The notes beneath the pieces were generated by a model. The model searched no databases and was not told the origin of the DNA. It was given only the letters and a program-made list of their open reading frames with translations. Of a stretch of 5,607 bases of DNA, positions 1 to 4,175 are shown in pieces. The position numbers and the translations under genes were made by a program. How positions within the stretch are numbered: the stretch's first letter is position 1; each line of letters begins with the position of its first letter. The stretch spans positions 1-5,607 of the forward strand of contig JAQVVW010000118.1 in NCBI GenBank assembly GCA_028698765.1. Direction: 5' to 3'. The DNA comes from Methanoculleus sp. (GTDB lineage Archaea > Halobacteriota > Methanomicrobia > Methanomicrobiales > Methanoculleaceae).

Positions 1-194
1 CCGGTTAGGCATGGCATACGAAAAAACTCCTTTTTCATCGAGAAAAGAATCTAATTTGCCCCCAGTAACCAAACCTGTAGTCTGAGCGCTCGACCGTTTC
101 CCTACGATCTGGCCCTTTATTGTATCCGGCTCAAGAAATGGATAGAAATATTTTCTCAGGCCGGTTGCACCCAGTATCTCTCGATATTGCCATC
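1..194 (-). other. Left-edge region downstream of the nuclease gene; possible start of a next minus-strand gene
   Basis: On the minus strand an AAGGAG ribosome-site match (32 to 27) lies 9 bases before an ATG at 17, which would begin a protein reading MPCLT and leave the window; an in-frame ATG also lies at 38. Separately, another minus-strand frame stays open from inside the end of the nuclease gene to the window edge. It reads protein-like (for example LRKYFYPFLEPD and GKLDSFLDEKGVFSYAMPNR), but has no ATG or GTG before the last codons and its first TTG is at 72. The two readings are incompatible. If the upstream gene is a restriction endonuclease, a methyltransferase would be the expected neighbour, but nothing visible here identifies one. 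Confidence 0.3.
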
Positions 195-1037
195 TCAGTA
201 TCTCATGGAAGCAATTTTTAGTGAGTTTGGCACCCTGTCTGTTCGAAGCGCGTATTTTGCACGCCGCGGACTGCCATCGGCGTTACGCATACCCTGTTGG
301 AAAAACTGCAGCCAACCGTTTTCGATACCCGTGTCGAGGACTTGCTGATTTTTGATGAAGAATGCCTCGACGCTATCTATTTTGAATGCGATCTTTCTTT
401 TCCGGGATTTGGCACCGCGTCTGATCCGTTCATGTTCATACGTGGAGGTACCACCCTTCAGAGCATCATGCCACGCTTTAAACTCACCGGACTCATCGAA
501 TTCAGCGCTTCCATTTACGACAATGAACCCCAATCCAGAGTTTTCCGCCACACACTTTTCGATTGCTTCCCGATCATTGAGGATCATTGGCTCATTTGGC
601 GTTCCTTTGTTCGTGTACTTTGGATGTGCTTTCAAATCCCAGACGAACTGGCGTTTATAATCAAACGTGGTGTTTCCATAAGTTGGACCAGTAGTACCTC
701 CGAGGGTCTCGAACAGAGTTGTGGATATTCTGTGTTCGAAAAACCAGCCTATCCATTCCATCTGGCGCCACTGATAACCGCATTGTTTCAATTCTAATAT
801 TGCATCTTTTCCGTCAATCCGTTGAGGCAGATTGCGAAATATAACGTCGACTAACTGTTTTGCTTCCTCGATGACAATCTGATCGTGCATAGAGAAGAGA
901 AGAATGCCCGAATTTAAAAAAAGATCATTTCGATCGATTCTAATGCTGAATCTCGATCTCCTTGTGCTCGCGCAATTGGGGCTGTGGTATAGTTGGAGGG
1001 GAATCAGGGTAAACTCATTATCGAAGGATTCTGCCAT
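195..1037 (-). CDS. Putative PD-(D/E)XK nuclease, possibly a type II restriction endonuclease
   Basis: A 280-aa protein. The segment around residues 125-138, FDYKRQFVWDLKAH, fits the catalytic core of PD-(D/E)XK nucleases: an acidic residue (D126), then a hydrophobic strand ending in D134-x-K136, with H138 behind. An upstream helix with acidic residues (E94, E101) and glycine-rich stretch 113-121 (GGTTGPTYG) fit the same fold. Length is usual for type II restriction enzymes. The start at 1037 is preceded by AGGA 5 bases upstream; M50 is an alternative but has no ribosome site and would discard protein-like sequence. The gene lies 53 bases after the small membrane-protein gene on the same strand with no T-tract between, so co-transcription is possible. 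It is much less G+C-rich than its neighbours (29 of 60 bases at 481-540 against 40 of 60 at 2521-2580, hand count), which suggests recent transfer. No partner methyltransferase is visible. The family assignment rests on motif shape only; a defence or transposition nuclease is also possible. Confidence 0.6.
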   Translation of the reverse strand: MAESFDNEFTLIPLQLYHSPNCASTRRSRFSIRIDRNDLFLNSGILLFSMHDQIVIEEAKQLVDVIFRNLPQRIDGKDAILELKQCGYQWRQMEWIGWFFEHRISTTLFETLGGTTGPTYGNTTFDYKRQFVWDLKAHPKYTNKGTPNEPMILNDREAIEKCVAENSGLGFIVVNGSAEFDESGEFKAWHDALKGGTSTYEHERIRRGAKSRKRKIAFKIDSVEAFFIKNQQVLDTGIENGWLQFFQQGMRNADGSPRRAKYALRTDRVPNSLKIASMRY

Positions 1038-1090
1038 AATTTTCCTGGAAACCGAGGGTGAGGGATGCTACAAGCCCGAGATCTTGCCCC

Positions 1091-1336
1091 TCAACCCCCG
1101 CCGAGCACCTTCACAATCACCGCCACCACCCCGCCCACGACCCCGCCTGCCCCGGCGCTGATCGTGGAGAGCCGGCGCTCCTCACCCACTTTCTCGGCTC
1201 GCCAGCCCTCCAGTGCCCGGATCCGGCTCTCGAACTCCTCATCCCGCGCCTCCATCCGTTTTAGCATCTTACAGATCCACTTCACGTCCCGGTTCGTCTC
1301 GTAGACGAGCTCCCGGGTAGTCTTTGCATCGGTCAT
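1091..1336 (-). CDS. Small coiled-coil protein with C-terminal membrane segment, XhlA-like layout
   Basis: An 81-aa protein beginning MTDAKTTREL. Residues about 10-55 are strongly charged and helical with heptad-like spacing (VKWICKMLKRMEARDEEFES, then IRALEGW), consistent with a coiled coil. Residues about 58-79 form one glycine/valine-rich hydrophobic segment (AGAGGVVGGVVAVIVKVLGG) ending the protein. A short amphipathic or coiled N-terminus followed by one C-terminal membrane helix is the arrangement of XhlA/hemolysin-type proteins of phage lysis cassettes, and of many small proviral membrane proteins. The match is by architecture, not by alignment. The start at 1336 is preferred over ATG 1360 because AGGAGG lies 9 bases before it, inside the longer reading. 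It is divergent from the 169-aa gene across a shared 181-base promoter region. It is GC-rich like the right-hand genes, unlike the nuclease downstream. Confidence 0.68.
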   Translation of the reverse strand: MTDAKTTRELVYETNRDVKWICKMLKRMEARDEEFESRIRALEGWRAEKVGEERRLSTISAGAGGVVGGVVAVIVKVLGGG

Positions 1337-1344
1337 CCTGGTAA

Positions 1345-1351
1345 CCCTCCT
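1345..1351 (-). promoter_or_regulatory. Ribosome binding site deciding the start of the small membrane protein
   Basis: On the minus strand AGGAGGG is nearly the full complement of the archaeal 16S rRNA 3' end. It lies 9 bases (counted from AGGAGG) before the ATG at 1336 and downstream of the longer-frame ATG at 1360, so it argues for the shorter 81-aa product. Confidence 0.65.
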
Positions 1352-1394
1352 GGTGAACACTACGACGTCGGAGAGAAAAAGGCTGACCGTAATG

Positions 1395-1402
1395 GATATA
1401 TC
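1395..1402 (-). promoter_or_regulatory. Candidate TATA box, symmetric octamer GATATATC
   Basis: GATATATC lies in the 181-base divergent gap. Read on the minus strand it would place transcription start near 1371, giving a leader of about 35 bases before the ATG at 1336. Because the octamer is a perfect palindrome it could also serve the plus strand, with a start near 1425 and a leader of about 90 bases before 1518. No clear B-recognition element was identified. Confidence 0.4.
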
Positions 1403-1411
1403 GGTGAATCA

Positions 1412-1428
1412 GAGCCCAATTCGGGCTC
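1412..1428. repeat. Short perfect inverted repeat in the divergent promoter region
   Basis: GAGCCC (1412-1417) and GGGCTC (1423-1428) are separated by AATTC. The position between two divergently transcribed genes, next to the GATATATC octamer, suits a regulator site. It has no T-tract after it, so a terminator is less likely. Confidence 0.4.
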
Positions 1429-1464
1429 CCTGATAAAGTCAGACTAATACCCTCCCACGTCAAC

Positions 1465-1472
1465 CCTATAGT
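1465..1472 (+). promoter_or_regulatory. Candidate TATA box for the 169-aa gene
   Basis: CCTATAGT is centred about 49 bases before the ATG at 1518. A start about 26 bases downstream (near 1495) would give a leader of about 23 bases containing AAGTGA (1507-1512), one mismatch from the ribosome-site core AGGTGA. The box is a weak match to the archaeal consensus; the palindromic box at 1395-1402 is the competitor. Confidence 0.35.
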
Positions 1473-1517
1473 CGTCTGTCATATTCCCGGGAGCATACAG
1501 GCAAGAAGTGAAAACCC

Positions 1518-2027
1518 ATGGCAGACTTCGTGCAGAAGACCGTGAACAAGACGGCCGTCCGGGACCTCACCGTCCCGATCGGCGACGTAACGTCGTTTAA
1601 CAACCTCATCGCGGGCGTCATCGACGACAACCCCTTCGAGTGCGTCGGGTATACCGGCTCCGATGGCGTCCCTGTCGCCGCCGTCGTCCGGAACCGCGAG
1701 CACTACACCGCGAAGGTGGACTTCATCGACGAAGATACCGGCAAACGGGTCGGGACCGTCTCCCTGCAGTCCCCCTCGATCGCCGCCTTCGAGGCAAACG
1801 CGGCGACGGTGATGAACAACGCAGCTCTTGCAACGGCAATGGGCGGGGTGGCCGAGCGCAACTTCGCCGGCGAGACCTACTACGCTCAGCTCAAGTGCCA
1901 CGACCCCTCGGGTGACGACTACTACGTCACCTTCACCCGGAAGACCGTCCGGATCTCGTCCTACCAGGACGACGCCATCCGGAACGCCGTCGAGACCTGG
2001 GCGGACGGGCTTCCCGCCCTGGCGTGA
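1518..2027 (+). CDS. Hypothetical protein, 169 aa, unknown function
   Basis: An acidic 169-aa soluble-looking protein; no signal peptide or membrane segment is seen. I cannot assign it to a named family with confidence, though its style is that of small conserved unknown proteins in Methanomicrobiales genomes. The N-terminal part (residues 1-48) alternates polar and hydrophobic residues (TAVRDLTVPIGDVTSFNNLI). Residues 62-84 and 119-146 look like beta strands (HYTAKVDFIDEDTGKRVGTV; ETYYAQLKCH; YYVTFTRKTVRI). An alanine-rich helix spans about 88-110 (AAFEANAATVMNNAALATAM) and a final helix about 149-163. Two cysteines occur (C42, C127). Codon third positions are mostly C or G and the frame is clean, supporting real coding; the 194-aa frame on the other strand is its shadow. 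The GTGA at 1508-1511 lies 6 bases before the ATG. It is followed by a hairpin and the initiator gene in the same direction. A virion or element-maintenance protein is possible but not shown. Confidence 0.8.
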   Translation: MADFVQKTVNKTAVRDLTVPIGDVTSFNNLIAGVIDDNPFECVGYTGSDGVPVAAVVRNREHYTAKVDFIDEDTGKRVGTVSLQSPSIAAFEANAATVMNNAALATAMGGVAERNFAGETYYAQLKCHDPSGDDYYVTFTRKTVRISSYQDDAIRNAVETWADGLPALA

Positions 2028-2046
2028 AGCGGGGAATACCCCCTTC
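2026..2046 (+). terminator. Hairpin overlapping the stop codon of the 169-aa gene
   Basis: GAAG (2026-2029), a bulged C, then GGGG (2031-2034), pairs across loop AATA with CCCC (2039-2042) and CTTC (2043-2046), giving an 8-bp stem with one bulge. It starts in the TGA stop (2025-2027). Only a weak T content follows, so this could be a terminator-like or mRNA-end stabilising hairpin, or a protein-binding dyad upstream of the initiator gene. Confidence 0.35.
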
Positions 2047-2070
2047 ACTTTCAACACGCTCACGGCCCGC

Positions 2071-2078
2071 CTTTATCA
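2071..2078 (+). promoter_or_regulatory. TATA box for orc1/cdc6, positioned for a leaderless transcript
   Basis: CTTTATCA is centred about 28 bases before the ATG at 2103, the usual TATA-to-start distance in archaea. No ribosome-site match is found in the pyrimidine-rich stretch 2081-2102. Together these suggest that transcription begins at or within a few bases of the start codon. Confidence 0.55.
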
Positions 2079-2102
2079 CCATCCTCTTCTCCACTCTCTC
2101 CT

Positions 2103-3233
2103 ATGACGCACTCGCACCTTCTCCGCAGCGACCAGACCCTCTTCAGAGATCCCGACGTCTTCGAGCTCACGTTCGTCCCCGACCACCTCCACCACCGCGA
2201 TGCCGAGGTCAAAGAACTCGCCTTCCTCATCAGCCCCACGCTCCGGGGCGGGAGCGCCCTCTCCGCCATCCTCCGCGGCCCGCCGGGGACCGGGAAGACC
2301 ACCACCGTCCGCCGGATCTTCTCCATGATCCGGGAGGAGACGCAACAGGTCATCCCGGCCTACGTCAACTGCCGGCATAACCACACTCCGCTCGCTGTCT
2401 ACGGGAGCATCTTCAGACAGGTCTGCGGCTACCCGGCGCCGCTGGCCGGCCGGTACCTCGACGACATCAAAGAGGGTATCGCCTCCCGGCTCCAGGACCG
2501 TAACGCTGCGCTCGTCGTCTGCCTCGACGACGCCGACGAACTCATCCCCGCCGGGACCTACAACCTCCTCCTCTACCAGCTCCTCCGGCTCTACGAGAAG
2601 TGGGACGTCCGGAAGGCCGGGGTCTTTGCGGTCACGAGCAACCTCGACCTGAACCTTGGAGCCGAGGCCGATCCGAGCGTCTGGTCGGTCTTCCACCCGA
2701 CCGAGATCACCTTCCTGCCCTACTCGAGAACCGAGATCCGGGAGATCCTGGCCGACCGGGTCCGGCAGGGCCTCTACCCCCGGGTGCTGCCGAAGCCGCT
2801 CATCGACCGGATCGCCACCATCGCCGCCGGCGAGCAGGACGTCCGGGTCGGGATCGAACTCGTCCGGGCGGCAGCCCTCCTGGCGGAGAAGGACGGCCGC
2901 CGCCGGGTCACCCACGCCGACGTCATCGCAGCAGCCCGGGCGGTCACGGCACCGGCGCTCCGGGCCCGTGCTACGGGGCTCTCGGAGGCCGAGCGGGCGC
3001 TCGCCTGCTGGATCGCGGAACGGTCCCGCGAGGGGGCGGATATGGCGTCGGGGGCGGTCTTTGAGGCGGCACAGGAGTACCTCCCGGTCGGGAAGACGAC
3101 CTACCACGAGCACCTCAACGCCCTCACGAGGGCCGGGATCGTCGACCTGGTGCCCCGGGCGGGCCGGGGGCGGGTGGTCCGACTCCGGTACGATGCCGGG
3201 GACGTGGCCGCCGCCTGCAAAACCCCGGACTAA
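2103..3233 (+). CDS. Orc1/Cdc6-family replication initiator, AAA+ ATPase
   Basis: A 376-aa protein in the usual size range of archaeal Orc1/Cdc6. In this family the protein binds origin repeats and loads the MCM helicase. The N-terminus has the family pattern: F19 of DPDVFELTFVPDHLHHRDAE precedes the first helices. Walker A is GPPGTGKT (59-66). Walker B is LVVCLDDADEL (137-147), with D142-D143 where most members have Asp-Glu. Sensor 1 is TSN (178-180). The sensor 2 region is around EQDVRVGIELVR (244-255), with R248 the likely sensor arginine. Residues about 290-365 form a C-terminal winged helix (LSEAERALACWIAERS, then GKTTYHEHLNALTRAGIVDL). The DD Walker B and the RVGI(E/D)L(V/L)R signature recall the second paralogue of methanogens, from memory rather than alignment. 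Being next to a PrimPol-helicase operon suggests it serves a mobile element. The stop codon lies inside a tandem 21-base repeat. Confidence 0.92.
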   Translation: MTHSHLLRSDQTLFRDPDVFELTFVPDHLHHRDAEVKELAFLISPTLRGGSALSAILRGPPGTGKTTTVRRIFSMIREETQQVIPAYVNCRHNHTPLAVYGSIFRQVCGYPAPLAGRYLDDIKEGIASRLQDRNAALVVCLDDADELIPAGTYNLLLYQLLRLYEKWDVRKAGVFAVTSNLDLNLGAEADPSVWSVFHPTEITFLPYSRTEIREILADRVRQGLYPRVLPKPLIDRIATIAAGEQDVRVGIELVRAAALLAEKDGRRRVTHADVIAAARAVTAPALRARATGLSEAERALACWIAERSREGADMASGAVFEAAQEYLPVGKTTYHEHLNALTRAGIVDLVPRAGRGRVVRLRYDAGDVAAACKTPD

Positions 3234-3255
3234 ACCTGCAAAATCCCGAACTGAA
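3214..3255 (+). repeat. Tandem 21-base direct repeat spanning the stop codon of orc1/cdc6
   Basis: Copies at 3214-3234 and 3235-3255 match at 18 of 21 positions. Each begins CCTGCAAAA and ends with a stop codon in the initiator frame: TAA at 3231-3233 and TGA at 3252-3254. Translated, the ends are CKTPD-stop and CKIPN-stop. The core CTGCAAAA returns inverted at 3324-3331. This may be a chance tandem duplication of the gene end or a small set of binding sites. Confidence 0.6.
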
Positions 3256-3313
3256 GATGAGATCCGGAAACTGTCAATCCTGCCCCTGATTTAAGATTCC
3301 CACTAGATGCTCC

Positions 3314-3319
3314 TTTTTT
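3314..3319 (+). terminator. T6 tract, candidate terminator of orc1/cdc6
   Basis: Six T residues lie about 80 bases after the initiator stop codon and upstream of the next TATA box. Archaeal RNA polymerase terminates at short T-tracts without needing a hairpin, and no strong stem is seen just before it. Confidence 0.4.
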
Positions 3320-3341
3320 GAACTTTTGCAGTAAAGTAAGG

Positions 3342-3350
3342 CTTATATGG
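3342..3350 (+). promoter_or_regulatory. TATA box for the three-gene PrimPol operon
   Basis: CTTATATGG follows a purine-rich stretch (GTAAAGTAAG, 3331-3340) that could act as the B-recognition element. It is the best TATA match in the window. Predicted transcription start is near 3372, giving a leader of about 80 bases to the ATG at 3454, or about 43 to the ATG at 3415. Confidence 0.6.
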
Positions 3351-3369
3351 AGCCTGTTGCTTTTTCCGG

Positions 3370-3396
3370 GATGGTTGGCTCACCCTTTTAACCATC
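3370..3396. repeat. Inverted repeat over the predicted transcription start, candidate operator
   Basis: GATGGTT (3370-3376) and AACCATC (3390-3396) are perfect 7-base arms around a 13-base spacer. They lie about 25 to 50 bases downstream of the TATA box, covering the predicted start. Archaeal repressors often bind such sites to block polymerase recruitment or escape. In RNA the arms could also form a leader hairpin. No regulator gene is identified. Confidence 0.4.
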
Positions 3397-3453
3397 TGTT
3401 CCCGATGATGGTGTATGCGCCGGAGAAAACGCCGGTGCAGGGAGCTACACGAA

Positions 3454-3786
3454 ATGCAACAGCAACCAGGAACAACCCCGGACAAACGGAGTCCGGGAGG
3501 AACCGAACCGAGAACCAGCGGCGGCAGCCCGGATACAAAGTGCCACCACGCGCTCCGCCAGGCCGCCACTGGTACATCTGCCCCGGAGGAGATAAACGTC
3601 TCCCCGGTCCCGCTCTTCCTCGTCCCGTGGGTGGTGGCGGACGAGATCCGGCGGCACGGCGCGATGCTCCATCAGGAGCGGAGCGGGAGCACCGTCAGGT
3701 GCGACTCCGAGGCGATCCGCGAGATCAACGTCCGGCGGACCCGGAATCATCAGTATACCATCAGTGTCAGGTGGGGGCGGCCATGA
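3454..3786 (+). CDS. Hypothetical protein, first gene of the PrimPol operon, 110 aa
   Basis: Function not recognised. The first ~45 residues are low-complexity and polar (QQQPGTTPDKRSPGGTEPRT), probably disordered. The remainder looks folded: INVSPVPLFLVPWVVADEIR, a charged helix with HGAMLHQERSG, then EAIREINVRRTRNHQYTI as strands. The C-terminus is very basic, so nucleic-acid binding is possible. I place the start at 3454 because GGGAG (3440-3444) lies 9 bases before it; an in-frame ATG at 3415 would add 13 residues rich in Arg and Lys but has no convincing ribosome site. Third-position G/C bias is strong from about 3520 onward and weaker before, so the N-terminus is less certain. Its TGA overlaps the next gene's ATG (ATGA at 3783-3786), a sign of translational coupling. 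Confidence 0.68.
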   Translation: MQQQPGTTPDKRSPGGTEPRTSGGSPDTKCHHALRQAATGTSAPEEINVSPVPLFLVPWVVADEIRRHGAMLHQERSGSTVRCDSEAIREINVRRTRNHQYTISVRWGRP

Positions 3787-4175
3787 CCCCGGAAGCGGGT
3801 CCCCTTGCCTGCACCGTGCGATGGGCCGATGGGCCGGAGCAGGAGAAAACCGAAGGTTTTCGACTCGCGGGCGGGCTCATCGTCCATGTCGAGGCGGAGC
3901 GCTGCCGGATCGCGCCCGAGGATGTACGAAGCCTGATCTTTTCCGGCCGGCCGGCGCCGGTGACGCGGGAGCGGGTGCGGCGGACGGGCGGCATTGTCAC
4001 CTCGTCCGTGACGATCGAGGGGCATGCGGTTGTGAACCCATCAGGCAGGGCGGTGGTCTTCCACCTCCGCGCCGGGTCCTGGATCGTCCCCCTCGTCAGT
4101 CTCCAGCGGGTCGCCCGCGGGGAGGCGGTAAGCGCCCCCCTCTTCCCACTTATCGAGGTGGAGTTCTATGAGTGA
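3783..4175 (+). CDS. Hypothetical protein, second gene of the PrimPol operon, 130 aa
   Basis: Function not recognised. It is predicted to be mostly beta strand: LACTVRW, FRLAGGLIVHVEAERCRI, GGIVTSSVTIEGHAVV, GRAVVFHLRAGSWIVPLVSL and FPLIEVEFYE alternate with short turns and one helix (EDVRSLIF). There are two cysteines (C10, C41) and no membrane segment or nucleotide-binding motif. The start at 3783 overlaps the previous stop by 4 bases and has AGGTG (3769-3773) 9 bases upstream. The same frame is open back to 3318, but that extension is rich in Arg, Pro and Gly and reads as the shadow of the previous gene. Its end overlaps the primase-helicase start by 8 bases. Conserved linkage to the replicase would suggest an accessory or regulatory role, which is inference only. 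Confidence 0.75.
   Translation: MTPEAGPLACTVRWADGPEQEKTEGFRLAGGLIVHVEAERCRIAPEDVRSLIFSGRPAPVTRERVRRTGGIVTSSVTIEGHAVVNPSGRAVVFHLRAGSWIVPLVSLQRVARGEAVSAPLFPLIEVEFYE
4155..4160 (+). promoter_or_regulatory. Ribosome binding site of the primase-helicase, inside the preceding gene
   Basis: GAGGTG lies 7 bases before the ATG at 4168 and within the last codons of the preceding gene. It is a good match to the archaeal anti-Shine-Dalgarno complement and supports this start and coupled translation. Confidence 0.6.

Noticed and set aside
297..797. 166-aa plus-strand reading frame opposite the nuclease
   Set aside because: Antisense to the minus-strand nuclease, which has a ribosome site, catalytic-like motif and better protein character.
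1363..1370. Palindrome CGACGTCG and nearby TCCCGGGA (1485-1492)
   Set aside because: Eight-base palindromes are expected by chance in GC-rich DNA and nothing else ties them to a function.
1361..1517. tRNA fragment or attachment site
   Set aside because: The GAGCCC/GGGCTC hairpin superficially resembles a T-arm but lacks the TTCRANNC loop and acceptor end; no integrase gene is visible.
1479..2063. 194-aa minus-strand frame
   Set aside because: Shadow of the 169-aa gene; low-complexity Val/Gly/Asp composition with no domain.
2076..3113. 345-aa minus-strand frame
   Set aside because: Shadow of orc1/cdc6, produced by high-GC codon bias; the plus strand has a complete AAA+ and winged-helix protein.
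2656..3294. 212-aa plus-strand frame overlapping the initiator
   Set aside because: Ser/Arg/Pro-rich out-of-frame reading typical of GC-rich shadow frames.
3234..3414. Canonical origin-recognition boxes
   Set aside because: I looked for the dyad plus G-run ORB pattern around the initiator and found no convincing copy; only the CTGCAAAA repeats remain as a suggestion.
3318..3782. N-terminal extension that would make the second operon gene 285 aa
   Set aside because: The extension is Arg/Pro/Gly-rich and overlaps the better-looking 110-aa gene in another frame; the ATGA overlap and AGGTG site support the start at 3783.
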